From Pseudanabaena cinerea FACHB-1277 (lineage in GTDB: Bacteria; Cyanobacteriota; Cyanobacteriia; Pseudanabaenales; Pseudanabaenaceae), in the NCBI RefSeq assembly GCF_014696345.1, contig NZ_JACJPY010000010.1, positions 20,789-84,788 on the forward strand: a DNA stretch of 64,000 bases, given 5' to 3'. How positions within the stretch are numbered: position 1 is the stretch's first letter; the number at the start of each line of letters is the position of its first letter. Positions 28,919 through 37,649 of the stretch are shown one piece after another. The notes under the pieces were generated by a model. That model made no database searches. It saw nothing but the letters and a program-made list of their open reading frames with translations, and was not told the origin of the DNA. Made by a program: the position numbers and the translations under genes.

Positions 28919-29566
28919 ATGTCTAAGCCAATTCTTTATTCATTTCGCCGATGTCCCTATGCGATTCGGGCGCGGCTTGCCCTTGCCTATGCCGCAATTG
29001 ATTATGAATTGCGAGAAATTTCCTTAAAAAATAAGCCGCAGGCGATGTTAGATATTTCGCCCAAGGGTACTACGCCTGTATTGCAAATATGGGATGGGTT
29101 TCCATCCCATCAGTCTTGTACGGTGCTAGAAGAAAGCCTAGATATTATGTATTGGGCATTGCAGCAAAATGATCCTGCGGGTTGGCTGAACCTATCCAAG
29201 GATGATTTGCCGATCGCCCAACAATTAATTGTCACAAATGACGATCAATTTAAGAAAGCCCTCGATCGCTACAAATATGCCAATCGTTTTCCAGAGCGAT
29301 CGCCGCTAGATTATCGCCAAGATGCCGAGAATTTTTTGCAAATTTTAGAGCTGCGCCTAGCAGCAATGGATTTTTTATTTGGCGATCACCCCACTATTGC
29401 GGATATGGCAATTTTTCCATTTATCCGTCAGTTTGCCTATGTTGACTTTGACTGGTTTCAGACTAGCGCCTATGTACATTTGCAAAAATGGTTGGCTGGG
29501 CATGAAGCCAGTAATTTATTCGAGTGCGTCATGATCAAAGTACCGCTATGGCAAGCCGTAAGCTAA
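28919..29566 (+). CDS. Glutathione S-transferase family protein
   Basis: A 215-residue GST-like protein. The N-terminal thioredoxin fold has ILYSFRRCPYAIRARLAL with a Cys at the active-site position, and SPKGTTPVLQ with the cis-Pro of the glutathione site, then EESLDIM. The C-terminal helical domain includes PTIADMAIFPFIRQFAYVD with the N-capping Asp. The Cys-Pro-Tyr-Ala site suggests a thiol transferase or omega-like type; the substrate is unknown. ATG 28919 is used rather than an upstream in-frame start lacking homology. The stop overlaps that of rnhB by 4 bp. Confidence 0.85.
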   Translation: MSKPILYSFRRCPYAIRARLALAYAAIDYELREISLKNKPQAMLDISPKGTTPVLQIWDGFPSHQSCTVLEESLDIMYWALQQNDPAGWLNLSKDDLPIAQQLIVTNDDQFKKALDRYKYANRFPERSPLDYRQDAENFLQILELRLAAMDFLFGDHPTIADMAIFPFIRQFAYVDFDWFQTSAYVHLQKWLAGHEASNLFECVMIKVPLWQAVS

Positions 29567-30177
29567 ATTTTTTTGAGTGTGAAAGATCGGCGATGCATTT
29601 CGCTGTAACCAATTTGGGCGATCGCCTCTCGGTGTTTTGCCGTGCCGTAGCCCTTATTGGTGGCAAGGTCGTAACCCCTATAGACTTCCGCAAGCTCCAC
29701 CATGCGTCGATCGCGCCATACCTTGGCGACAATGCTAGCAGCAGCAATGGAAAGGCAGAGTGCATCCCCCTTGATTACCGTGGTTTGCGGGATCGGCGCG
29801 ATCAATTGAAACCTTAATTTTTGATTGCCATCCACTAAACAATGCTGCGGTTGCGGCTTTAATTGGGCGATCGCCCGTTCCATCGCCAATAAACTCGCCG
29901 CTAAGATATTCATCGCATCAATTTCGCTAACTGAGGCTATACCAATTTCGCAAGCGATCGCCAATGCGCGGATCGCCTGATCAAGATTTTCACGGCGGCT
30001 TGCTGATAACTTTTTGCTATCGGTTACGCCCAGATTCTCTAGCATAGCCAGTTGATCGAGGGGCAGAATTACGGCGGCGGCGACCACCTCACCAAATAAT
30101 GCGCCCCTGCCCACTTCATCAACCCCTGCTACAGGAAAACACTGGATTTCTAGCGCTCTAATTTCGGCTTGGTTCAT
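29563..30177 (-). CDS. rnhB: Ribonuclease HII
   Basis: Cleaves RNA in RNA-DNA hybrids, including single ribonucleotides left in DNA. The 204-residue protein has VAGVDEVGRGALFG (first catalytic Asp-Glu pair), GVTDSKKLSASRRE, ALCLSIAAASIVAKVWRDR and GYDLATNKGYGTAKHREAI. The usual DEAGRG is DEVGRG here. Monocistronic and divergent from psbE across 126 bp. Confidence 0.95.
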   Translation of the reverse strand: MNQAEIRALEIQCFPVAGVDEVGRGALFGEVVAAAVILPLDQLAMLENLGVTDSKKLSASRRENLDQAIRALAIACEIGIASVSEIDAMNILAASLLAMERAIAQLKPQPQHCLVDGNQKLRFQLIAPIPQTTVIKGDALCLSIAAASIVAKVWRDRRMVELAEVYRGYDLATNKGYGTAKHREAIAQIGYSEMHRRSFTLKKI

Positions 30178-30303
30178 CTTGATCTTAAAAAAACTGTGGC
30201 AATTGCGAATGGAAGCAGCACTATTGCTATTAAAAGTTGGTACAATACTAAACTATTATTTTAGATAAAGATTTTCATACATTACTTAATTTAGAGGACT
30301 GTT

Positions 30304-30549
30304 ATGGCAGGCACTACTGGAGAAAGACCATTTTCCGACATTATTACTAGCGTGCGTTATTGGCTCATCCATAGCCTGACGATCCCAGCCTTATTCTTGG
30401 CAGGTTGGCTATTTGTCAGCACAGGCTTAGCCTATGACGTATTTGGCACACCACGCCCCAATGAGTACTACGTCCAAGACAATCAGGCTGCACCGATTGT
30501 CACCGATCGCTACAATCCTGCCAAAGATATCCCCTCTATGGGCAAATAA
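30304..30549 (+). CDS. psbE: Cytochrome b559 alpha subunit of photosystem II
   Basis: An 81-residue thylakoid membrane protein that with PsbF holds the b559 heme. The N-terminal stromal part [19 protein letters not shown] leads to the heme ligand in WLIHSLTIP and one membrane span, followed by the lumenal [13 protein letters not shown]. First of the four-gene psbEFLJ operon. GAGGACT precedes the ATG, and TACAAT at 30241-30246 could be a -10 box. The genes often found upstream (rubredoxin, ycf48) are not here; rnhB is instead. Confidence 0.98.
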   Translation: MAGTTGERPFSDIITSVRYWLIHSLTIPALFLAGWLFVSTGLAYDVFGTPRPNEYYVQDNQAAPIVTDRYNPAKDIPSMGK

Positions 30550-30599
30550 TTCTCTTTGTCTTTTAAATCAACGCATTAACCACACAATATTTAACGCAT

Positions 30600-30734
30600 A
30601 TGGCAAGCAATAACCCTAACGAACCCATTCAATATCCAGTATTTACCTTCCGTTGGTTGGCAGTACATGGTTTAGGAGTCCCCACTGTATTCTTCATCGG
30701 CGCGATCGCCGCGATGCAATTTATTAGCCGCTAG
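30600..30734 (+). CDS. psbF: Cytochrome b559 beta subunit of photosystem II
   Basis: A 44-residue single-span protein. It starts [17 protein letters not shown], has the heme-ligand His in [11 protein letters not shown] and ends MQFISR, as in all PsbF. Second gene of psbEFLJ, 50 bp after psbE. Confidence 0.97.
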   Translation: MASNNPNEPIQYPVFTFRWLAVHGLGVPTVFFIGAIAAMQFISR

Positions 30735-30842
30735 TCAATTCGCTTACTGTGGCTGAATGTTGCAATAATTAGTTTGCAATAATTGATTTGCTAATGAATT
30801 GTTTGATCTATCTAAAAAAATTACCTAAAGATCTAATTAACT

Positions 30843-30959
30843 ATGGCTCCTAAGAATCCTAACAGCCAACCCGTAGAGTTAAACCGTACCTCTCTATATT
30901 TGGGTCTGTTATTAATTTTCGTAACTGTTTTGCTATTTTCTAGCTATTTCTTCAACTAG
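30843..30959 (+). CDS. psbL: Photosystem II protein L
   Basis: A 38-residue single-span subunit at the PSII dimer interface, needed for forward electron flow at QA/QB. It has the conserved [17 protein letters not shown] and ends FSSYFFN. Third gene of the operon, 108 bp after psbF. Confidence 0.97.
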   Translation: MAPKNPNSQPVELNRTSLYLGLLLIFVTVLLFSSYFFN

Positions 30960-31008
30960 TTTTTTGCTTTTACTCCTGTTCATTTTTATTATTTTTGAGG
31001 CTTAATTC

Positions 31009-31128
31009 ATGCTTAAAAACGGACGTATTCCTCTTTGGCTAGTCGCTACCGTGGCTGGTACTGGTGTATTGGTTGTAGTTGGCTTGTTTTTCTATGGCTC
31101 TTATGTTGGCTTAGGGTCTGCAAGCTAG
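31009..31128 (+). CDS. psbJ: Photosystem II protein J
   Basis: A 39-residue single-span subunit near the QB channel. It has [19 protein letters not shown] and [13 protein letters not shown], the typical PsbJ ends. Last gene of psbEFLJ, preceded by GAGG and followed by a strong terminator 12 bp on. Confidence 0.97.
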   Translation: MLKNGRIPLWLVATVAGTGVLVVVGLFFYGSYVGLGSAS

Positions 31129-31140
31129 AAATTTATTCTT

Positions 31141-31173
31141 AAAAAAGGGAGGTGCTTTGCGCCTCCCTTTTTT
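31141..31173. terminator. Bidirectional rho-independent terminator after psbJ
   Basis: Perfect arms AAAAAAGGGAGG (31141-31152) and CCTCCCTTTTTT (31162-31173) between the convergent psb operon and pseudouridine synthase gene; a T run follows on both strands. Confidence 0.9.
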
Positions 31174-31182
31174 ATTGGCTAT

Positions 31183-31911
31183 TTATTGCTTTTTTAGCAT
31201 GATGACTTCTTGATTGGTTAATAGGCGATACTGTCCCGATCGCAGTTGATCGAGATGAATATCAGCGATTGCCAGTCGATGCAGCTTGCTCACAGGATGC
31301 CCCAGTTGCTCGGCAATACGGCGAATTTGACGATTGCGCCCCTCTGATATGGTGATTTGTAAATGGGTGCAGTCTTGTTCAACTTTAAGCAAATTCTCAA
31401 TCACATTAATAATTGCGGGTTTGGTGATTTTGCCATCGAGCATTACCCCTGTCCGCCACAAATTTAAAATGCGATCACTAGGAATGCCACGCACCCAGAC
31501 GCTATAGGTTTTGGGGACATGGTGGCGCGGGTGCATCATCTGATTTGCAAATTCGCCATCATTGGTGAGGATCAATGCACCACTGCTGTGATAGTCCAGT
31601 CTGCCCACGGGATAAAGGTGTTGATATTGGGGGGGCAGAATATCGATGACGGTCTTCCTGCCTTGGGGATCATCGCAGGTACAGACAATGCCTAGAGGTT
31701 TATGCAGTAATAGATAAATAAACTTTGGGGCGGCGATCGCTAAAATTTTGCCATCAACGGCAATGCGATCGCTGCTGGGATCAGCCCTAGTCCCCAATTC
31801 TATGATCTTAATTCCATTCACCTGTACACGACCTGCCAAAATCATCTGTTCGGCTTCGCGACGTGAAGCGATGCCATAGCGAGAAAGAATTTTTTGTAAG
31901 CGATCGAGCAT
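31183..31911 (-). CDS. RsuA/RluB family pseudouridine synthase
   Basis: A 242-residue rRNA pseudouridine synthase. An N-terminal S4 domain (LQKILSRYGIASRREAEQMILAGRVQVNG) precedes the catalytic domain with VGRLDYHSSGALILTNDGEFANQMMHP, which holds the catalytic Asp, and SEGRNRQIRRIAEQLGHPV. It could act on 23S U2605 (RluB) or 16S U516 (RsuA); RluB is more usual in cyanobacteria. ATG 31911 is chosen as it starts exactly at the S4 domain, though no Shine-Dalgarno is visible; the longer frame adds 37 unrelated residues. Short 9-bp tandem repeats (GATGAAAGG) lie just upstream. Confidence 0.9.
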   Translation of the reverse strand: MLDRLQKILSRYGIASRREAEQMILAGRVQVNGIKIIELGTRADPSSDRIAVDGKILAIAAPKFIYLLLHKPLGIVCTCDDPQGRKTVIDILPPQYQHLYPVGRLDYHSSGALILTNDGEFANQMMHPRHHVPKTYSVWVRGIPSDRILNLWRTGVMLDGKITKPAIINVIENLLKVEQDCTHLQITISEGRNRQIRRIAEQLGHPVSKLHRLAIADIHLDQLRSGQYRLLTNQEVIMLKKQ

Positions 31912-32108
31912 TGATGAAAGGGATGAAAGGGATGAGAAAGCATAAATGGCATAAATGGCATTTATGAATATACAGCGCTCAGATCCAAACCAAGCAACAT
32001 GATTGAAAACGGCCATTGACAAATAAGGCTAGATCATGAGTTGTTCCTATAGCTCAATGCATTTATTGCATAATCTGGTTGCATTTATTAAATAAAGGTT
32101 AAAAGTAT

Positions 32109-32150
32109 GTATCTTGTGATACGAATTACTGTCAAAACGTTAAGTAACGT
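32109..32150 (+). promoter_or_regulatory. NtcA-activated promoter of the nirA operon
   Basis: GTA-N8-TAC, the NtcA palindrome, lies at 32109-32122. Exactly 22 bp later comes TAACGT (32145-32150), a TAN3T -10 box. This is the class II NtcA promoter geometry known for cyanobacterial nitrogen genes, so transcription should rise when ammonium is absent (2-oxoglutarate high). The predicted start is near 32157, giving a leader of about 137 nt. The -10 box is half of a perfect dyad ACGTTA-AG-TAACGT (32137-32150). Confidence 0.85.
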
Positions 32151-32293
32151 AAACCTATACAAAGTTATATTTTCCCTTACAACAAAATTCTAAGTTGGGA
32201 ATTTGAACTTGGTGACTAATCCAAGTGGCGATCGCCAAATGCGATCACTAGAAATGAGAATTAATTCCCAAGGTTGAGCCAAGGATAAATTGC

Positions 32294-33859
32294 ATGGCAA
32301 ACAAAATTGAAACCCTAAAAGCTGCAAAGGATGGCTTAGCTGTTAAGGCTGAAATCCAACGCTTTGCTGAAATTGGCTGGGAAGCGATCGATGATGACGA
32401 TTTGCAGCATCGCTTGAAATGGCTAGGCGTGTTCTTTCGCAAAAGTACCCCCGGACGCTTCATGGTGAGAATGCGAATTCCCAATGGTTTGCTCAATAGC
32501 GATCAAATGCGGGTACTTGCTGGGGTCGTGGAAAAATGCGGTGAACAACATGGGGTTGCCGATATCACTACCCGTCAAAACATTCAGATCCGCAGCTTTC
32601 CCATTGAAGATGTTCCCGAAATGTTCGAGAAATTCCGTTCAGTGGGCTTAACTAGTGTGCAGTCAGCGATGGATAATATTCGCAATATCACAGGTTCACC
32701 TGTGGCGGGGATTGATGCCAATGAGCTATACGATACCCGTGAACTGGCGATTCAAGTGCAAAATTTGCTGACTAATAATGGTGAAGGTAATCCCGCTTTT
32801 ACAAATTTACCGCGCAAGTTTAATATTGCGATCGCTGGTTGTCGGGACAATTCCACCCATGCCGAAATCAATGATTTAGCCTTTGTGCCAGCTTTTAAAG
32901 ACGAGAACAAAGAAACCTTTGGCTTTAACGTTCTCGTGGGTGGCTTCTTCTCTGCCAAACGGATTGCCGCCGCAATTCCTCTTAATGTATGGGTTGCTCC
33001 CGAAGATGTGGTTGCCCTTTGTGAAGCCTTACTAATCGTATTTCGCGATAATGGTTTGCGCGAAAAGCGGGACAAAGCCCGTTTAATGTTCTTAATCGAT
33101 GAATGGGGAATTGAGAAATTCCGCGAGGAAGTAGAAAAGCAAATGGGTAAGCCCCTTGCCTCTGCTGCCACTAAGGACGAAATCGCATGGGAAAAGCGCG
33201 ATCACATCGGTGTACATCCGCAAAAGCAAACAGGTTTGAACTATGTGGGCTTGCAGATTCCTGTCGGTCGGATGTATGCCTCTGATATGTATGAATTTGC
33301 TCGTCTCGCTGACAAATATGGTAATGGCGATCTGCGGCTCACCGTTGAGCAGAACCTGATCATTACCAATATCCCCGATGCACTTGTACCTGAACTTCTC
33401 CAAGAACCTTTATTAGAAAAGTTCCCAGCTTTTCCCGATAACCTCATGCGCGGTCTGGTTTCCTGCACGGGCAACCAGTTCTGTCCTGTGGCGATCGTGG
33501 AAACCAAAAATCGCTCCCTTGCCCTCACCAAGCAACTCAGCGCCGCCTACGACTTACCAAAGACAGTAAGGATTCACTGGAGTGGTTGCCCCAATTCTTG
33601 CGCCCAGCCACAGGTTGCCGACATTGGCTTTACGGGTTGTAAAGCGCGTAAGGAAGGCAAAGTCGTGGATGGCGTGGACATTTACATGGGTGGCACGGTG
33701 GGCAAAGATGCTCATCTTGGCACTTGTGTAATGGAAAAGGTTCCCTGTGAGGACCTGTACGAGGTCGTCGGCAAATTGCTTGTCGAGCGCTTCGGTGCTA
33801 TTCCCAAACAGAATGGCACAGTGCTAACTCACTCCGCCGAGTTAGTTGCTGTGGGCTAA
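32294..33859 (+). CDS. nirA: Ferredoxin-nitrite reductase
   Basis: Reduces nitrite to ammonium with six electrons from ferredoxin, using siroheme and a 4Fe-4S cluster. The 521-residue protein has two ferrodoxin-like and two siroheme-binding repeats: GVADITTRQNIQIRSF, AGCRDNSTHAEINDLAF, and the cluster Cys residues in CTGNQFC and SGCPNSC. First gene of the nitrate cluster, with an NtcA promoter upstream and AAGGA before the start. No C-terminal ferredoxin domain is present. Confidence 0.96.
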   Translation: MANKIETLKAAKDGLAVKAEIQRFAEIGWEAIDDDDLQHRLKWLGVFFRKSTPGRFMVRMRIPNGLLNSDQMRVLAGVVEKCGEQHGVADITTRQNIQIRSFPIEDVPEMFEKFRSVGLTSVQSAMDNIRNITGSPVAGIDANELYDTRELAIQVQNLLTNNGEGNPAFTNLPRKFNIAIAGCRDNSTHAEINDLAFVPAFKDENKETFGFNVLVGGFFSAKRIAAAIPLNVWVAPEDVVALCEALLIVFRDNGLREKRDKARLMFLIDEWGIEKFREEVEKQMGKPLASAATKDEIAWEKRDHIGVHPQKQTGLNYVGLQIPVGRMYASDMYEFARLADKYGNGDLRLTVEQNLIITNIPDALVPELLQEPLLEKFPAFPDNLMRGLVSCTGNQFCPVAIVETKNRSLALTKQLSAAYDLPKTVRIHWSGCPNSCAQPQVADIGFTGCKARKEGKVVDGVDIYMGGTVGKDAHLGTCVMEKVPCEDLYEVVGKLLVERFGAIPKQNGTVLTHSAELVAVG

Positions 33860-33938
33860 ATCCATTCTTTCTAGCATCCTGCTAGGCAAAACAAATATTT
33901 AAAACACCAAAACAAACCAAAAAATCAGGAAATCAAAC

Positions 33939-35285
33939 ATGGGTATGTTCTCTCGCCGTAAATTTTTAACCACTGCTGGACTCTCAACCGTTGGCGCGAT
34001 CGCCCTCAATGCCTGTACTAGCGAAACCCCGACTGCAACTACAACAACCCCTGCCGCCACCAGTGCCGCAACTACGGCTGCCACCACTGCTGCTGCCCCT
34101 GTCAATGCCGCCGATGCGCCCGAAACTACCAAGGCAAAGCTAGGATTCATCGCTCTTACTGATGCTTCGCCTCTAATCATTGCCTTAGAGAAAGGCTACT
34201 TCAAGAAATACGGCATGACTGATGTGGAAGTACTCAAGCAAGCTTCTTGGGGAACCACTCGCGACAATATTGTGCTTGGCTCGGATGCAGGTGGTATTGA
34301 TGGCGCTCACATTCTCACACCCATGCCTTATTTGATTGCTGAAGGCAAGATTACCAACGGCAATAAAGTGCCAATGTATATCTTGGCAAGGTTGAATACC
34401 AATGGACAGGGGATCTCAGTTGCCAATAATTTTAAAGATGACAAAATTGGTTTGAAGAGTGACGTACTCAAAGAAACCTTTGCTAAGCAGAAAGCCGCAG
34501 GGAAAGACCTTAAATGTGCGATGACTTTCCCAGGGGGAACCCATGATTTGTGGATTCGTTATTGGCTATCAGCGAATGGCGTTGATCCAGACAAAGATGT
34601 TTCCACAATTGTAGTTCCACCAGCACAAATGGTTGCCAACATGAAGGCTGGCAATATGGAAGCATTCTGTGTGGGTGAGCCTTGGAATGCGCGTCTAGTT
34701 GCTCAAAATTCAGGCTATTCCGCCCTAATCACAGGCGAACTTTGGAAGGATCACCCTGAAAAAGCATTCTCATTGCGTGCTGATTGGGTGGACAAGAATC
34801 CTAAAGCGGCGATGGCTTTGCTCAAGGGTGTTCTTGAGGCACAAGTATGGTGTGAAGATCCTGCCAATAAAGAAGAGATGTGTAAAATCGTTGGTGCAGA
34901 TAAATGGCTAAAAGTCCCTGCGATCGAAATTTTGGGCAGACAGCAAGGCAAGGTCGATTACGGCGATGGACGCACCCTTGACAATCCCGATCTATCGATG
35001 AAGTTCTGGAAAGACAATGCTTCCTATCCCTTCAAGAGTCATGATCTCTGGTTCCTGACCGAAGATATCCGTTGGGGATATTTTGATGCAACCCTTGACA
35101 CCAAAGCGCTAGTCGATAAGGTGAACCGTGAGGATCTATGGAAGGAAGCAGCTAAGGCAATCGGCAAGGAGGCTGATATTCCTAAGAGTACTTCTCGTGG
35201 TATTGAGACTTTCTTCGATGGCGTGAAGTTCGATCCTGAAAATCCTAAAGCCTATTTAGACAGTCTCAAGTTCAAGAAGGTTTAG
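33939..35285 (+). CDS. nrtA: Nitrate/nitrite ABC transporter substrate-binding lipoprotein
   Basis: The 448-residue periplasmic solute-binding protein that captures nitrate and nitrite. The N-terminus has a twin-arginine-like SRRKFLTTAGLSTVGAIAL ending in a lipobox with Cys (LNAC), then a Thr/Ala-rich linker. The NrtA fold follows (KLGFIALTDASPLIIALEKGYF, FPGGTHDLWIRYWL, CVGEPWNARLVAQ). Either ATG 33939 or the ATG two codons on could be used. A 312-bp repeat-filled spacer separates it from nrtB. Confidence 0.96.
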   Translation: MGMFSRRKFLTTAGLSTVGAIALNACTSETPTATTTTPAATSAATTAATTAAAPVNAADAPETTKAKLGFIALTDASPLIIALEKGYFKKYGMTDVEVLKQASWGTTRDNIVLGSDAGGIDGAHILTPMPYLIAEGKITNGNKVPMYILARLNTNGQGISVANNFKDDKIGLKSDVLKETFAKQKAAGKDLKCAMTFPGGTHDLWIRYWLSANGVDPDKDVSTIVVPPAQMVANMKAGNMEAFCVGEPWNARLVAQNSGYSALITGELWKDHPEKAFSLRADWVDKNPKAAMALLKGVLEAQVWCEDPANKEEMCKIVGADKWLKVPAIEILGRQQGKVDYGDGRTLDNPDLSMKFWKDNASYPFKSHDLWFLTEDIRWGYFDATLDTKALVDKVNREDLWKEAAKAIGKEADIPKSTSRGIETFFDGVKFDPENPKAYLDSLKFKKV

Positions 35286-35313
35286 AAACTCTCAGATTTG
35301 CTTTCGGCGGTCA

Positions 35314-35507
35314 AAGGCTCGAAGAGATCCCCCCCAGCCCCCCTTGTGAAGGGAGGAGAACTTTCTTACTCCCCCTTTGTAAGGGGGATTGAGGGGGATC
35401 AAAACCTGAAAAGGCTCGAAGAGATCCCTCCAGCCCCCCTTGTGAAGGGAGGAGAGCTTTCTTACTCCCCCTTTGTAAGGGGGATTGAGGGGGATCAAAA
35501 CTTTAAG
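35314..35507. repeat. Two tandem copies of a 97-bp palindromic element
   Basis: Copy 1 starts at 35314 and copy 2 at 35411, each beginning AAGGCTCGAAGAGATCCC. Each contains GC-rich inverted segments such as CCCCCTTTGTAAGGGGG and ends GGATTGAGGGGGATCAAAAC. An inverted relative lies at 39953-40032 before narB. The open frame of nrtB extends upstream through this DNA by chance. It resembles the dispersed palindromic (MITE-like) repeats common in filamentous cyanobacteria. Confidence 0.85.
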
Positions 35508-35528
35508 ACACCGATAGAGAGTCAATCA

Positions 35529-35550
35529 ACAAGGGGCTTAAGCCCCTTGT
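35529..35550. repeat. Perfect 22-bp palindrome before nrtB
   Basis: Self-complementary sequence with half ACAAGGGGCTT, 47 bp upstream of the nrtB start and just after the 97-bp repeats. It could form a cruciform or an mRNA hairpin between nrtA and nrtB. Confidence 0.8.
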
Positions 35551-35597
35551 CATCATTGCAAATAGTCATCTTTAACGTTTTAGGAGATATCTACATA

Positions 35598-36527
35598 ATG
35601 GCGACAAGTAGTTTAAGTTCTCGATTTAGTCCCAATAAAATTGCTGAATGGTTTCAACAACAGGCAAAATTTATTATCCCTCCTGTAATTGCCTTGGTAT
35701 TCTTGCTAGGCATTTGGCAGATTCTCTGCTCTGGCACAAAGCCACCACTGCCAGCCCCAGCCACAGTTTGGAAAGAGACTCAAGAATATATTTGGCATCC
35801 ATTTTTTGATCGCGCCAGTTTTGATGTTAATACAGCCGAAAAAATCGACAGCCCCGCTCGCAAAGCCCTCAAAGAAAAGCTAACCATTGAGCAAGGGCTG
35901 GGCATAAAAACGATGACCAGCTTGCGCCGTGTGGCTGTTGGCTATACCGCTTCGGCAATTATTGGTATTTCCCTTGGCATAGCGATCGGCACTAACGCCT
36001 TTTTGTACCGTGCCTTTGACCCAATTTTCCAAGTATTACGCACGATTCCCCCCCTAGCATGGCTACCGATCGCTATGTCCGCCTTCCAAGGCGTTAACGA
36101 ATCTCTCAAATCAGTGGGCTTAGATGTTACTGAAGCCGCCGCTCTATTCGTAATTTTTGTAACTTCCATTTGGCCGATCCTGATGAATACGGCGGTGGGA
36201 GTGCAGCAAGTCCCCCAAGACTATCGCAACGTATCGCGGGTACTGCGTTTGAGCAAATTTGATTATTTCATCACCATTCTCATGCCATCGGCAGCACCTT
36301 ACATTTTCACTGGTTTACGGATTGCGGTTGGTTTATCTTGGCTAGCGATCGTGGCGGCAGAAATGTTAACTGGTGGTGTTGGCATTGGCTTCTTTATTTG
36401 GGATAGTTACAACAGCCAAAAGAGCAGCGAATTGATTTTGGCTCTGTTTTACATCGGCGTAGTTGGCTTTTTCCTTGACAAATTGATCTTTTATATCAGC
36501 AAGTTCACAGTTCAGTCAGATTCTTAG
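35598..36527 (+). CDS. nrtB: Nitrate/nitrite ABC transporter permease
   Basis: The 309-residue membrane component of the nitrate transporter. It has a hydrophobic span near residues 25-45, then the BPD_transp_1 domain with several helices (GYTASAIIGISLGIAIG, PIFQVLRTIPPLAWLPIA with the conserved P-P-x-A-W, and VAAEMLTGGVGIGFFIWDSY). ATG 35598 is chosen because upstream in-frame codons read through the repeat element. GGAGATAT lies before the start. It pairs as a dimer with NrtC and NrtD ATPases. Confidence 0.95.
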   Translation: MATSSLSSRFSPNKIAEWFQQQAKFIIPPVIALVFLLGIWQILCSGTKPPLPAPATVWKETQEYIWHPFFDRASFDVNTAEKIDSPARKALKEKLTIEQGLGIKTMTSLRRVAVGYTASAIIGISLGIAIGTNAFLYRAFDPIFQVLRTIPPLAWLPIAMSAFQGVNESLKSVGLDVTEAAALFVIFVTSIWPILMNTAVGVQQVPQDYRNVSRVLRLSKFDYFITILMPSAAPYIFTGLRIAVGLSWLAIVAAEMLTGGVGIGFFIWDSYNSQKSSELILALFYIGVVGFFLDKLIFYISKFTVQSDS

Positions 36528-36765
36528 TTGGCTTTTAGCTTTTGGCTTTTAGCTTTTGGCTTTTAGCGATTAGCTTTTAGCTTTTCAAGTAATTTCTTAG
36601 TTTAAGTAAATACAGAATTTGCTAAAGATTATGAAATTAGACCTATGTATTTACTCTATATGTAACATCCAAAAGCTAACAGCTAATCGCTAACAGCTAA
36701 AAGCTAACGGCTAACGGCTAACAGCTAATCGCTAACGGCTAACAGCTAACGGCTAATCGCTAAAA
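36528..36765. repeat. Inverted heptamer (STRR) arrays filling the nrtB-nrtD spacer
   Basis: Eight heptamers of type TTRGCNN (36528-36583) start directly after the nrtB stop. They are answered by thirteen GCTAANN heptamers in the opposite sense (36675-36765). Between them sits another dyad, AGTAAATACA (36605-36614) and TGTATTTACT (36646-36655), so the whole spacer is one nested inverted repeat. Such heptamer arrays match the short tandemly repeated repetitive class described in filamentous cyanobacteria. Confidence 0.9.
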
Positions 36766-36808
36766 GCCCTCCCTCTCTCCTAAATAACCCCAAATACCAC
36801 TTTCCCCT

Positions 36809-37645
36809 ATGCAAACCCTTGACATTACCGACAATCAACAACCTAGAAATCAAGATCCTTTTTTGGTGATTGATGGTGTATCTAAGGTCTATCCCACGCC
36901 CAGAGGTGCTTACACAGTTCTCCAAGATGTGAACTTGACCGTGTATGAGGGTGAGTTTATTTGTGTGATTGGTCACTCTGGCTGTGGCAAATCGACTTTG
37001 TTAAATATGGTTGCAGGTTTTAATCGTCCCACTAGTGGCGAAATCTGTTTGCGATCAAAACCAATTTTGCGCCCAGGCCCCGATCGCATGGTGGTATTTC
37101 AGAACTATTCCCTATTGCCTTGGATGACAGCTTTTGAAAATGTGTTACTGGCAGTCAAACAGGTATATAGCGACAAAAGCAAAGAAGAAAAAATTAAAAT
37201 TGCTAAGGATAGTTTAGCAATGGTGGGCTTGACCGAAGCAATGCACAAAAAGCCGAAACAGCTTTCGGGTGGGATGCGTCAGCGCGTATCGATCGCCCGT
37301 GCCTTGTCAATCCGTCCTGAAGTGCTGATTCTTGATGAACCCTTTGGCGCATTGGATGTGATGACCCGCGAAGAGTTGCAGGAAGAACTACTGGCAATCT
37401 GGCGCGAGCATAAAGTGACAGCGCTAATGATTACCCACGAAATTGATGAGGCATTATTTCTAGCCGATCGCATCGTGATGATGAGTAATGGGCCTGCCGC
37501 CAACATTGCCGAAATCATTGAAGTTCCCTTTGCCCGCCCCCGCAATCGCAAAGCGATCGCCGATGATCCTCGCTATTACTCACTCCGCAATTATATTCTC
37601 GAATTTCTCTATAGCCGTTTTGCCCTTGCTGATGATGCTGAGTAG
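36809..37645 (+). CDS. nrtD: Nitrate ABC transporter ATP-binding protein NrtD
   Basis: A 278-residue single-domain ABC ATPase. Walker A GHSGCGKST, QNYSLLPWMTAFENV in the Q-loop, signature LSGGMRQRVSIARALS, Walker B VLILDEPFGALD and the D/H-loop ITHEIDEALFLADRI are intact. It lacks the solute-binding-like C-terminus of NrtC, hence the call NrtD. It precedes nrtC here, the reverse of the order in Synechococcus. No clear ribosome binding site precedes ATG 36809. Confidence 0.9.
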   Translation: MQTLDITDNQQPRNQDPFLVIDGVSKVYPTPRGAYTVLQDVNLTVYEGEFICVIGHSGCGKSTLLNMVAGFNRPTSGEICLRSKPILRPGPDRMVVFQNYSLLPWMTAFENVLLAVKQVYSDKSKEEKIKIAKDSLAMVGLTEAMHKKPKQLSGGMRQRVSIARALSIRPEVLILDEPFGALDVMTREELQEELLAIWREHKVTALMITHEIDEALFLADRIVMMSNGPAANIAEIIEVPFARPRNRKAIADDPRYYSLRNYILEFLYSRFALADDAE

Positions 37646-37649
37646 TTAA

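Noticed and set aside
35298..35597. In-frame 5' extension of nrtB
   Set aside because: It translates the 97-bp repeats into a Pro/Gly-rich duplicate peptide; the ATG at 35598 starts the normal NrtB N-terminus.
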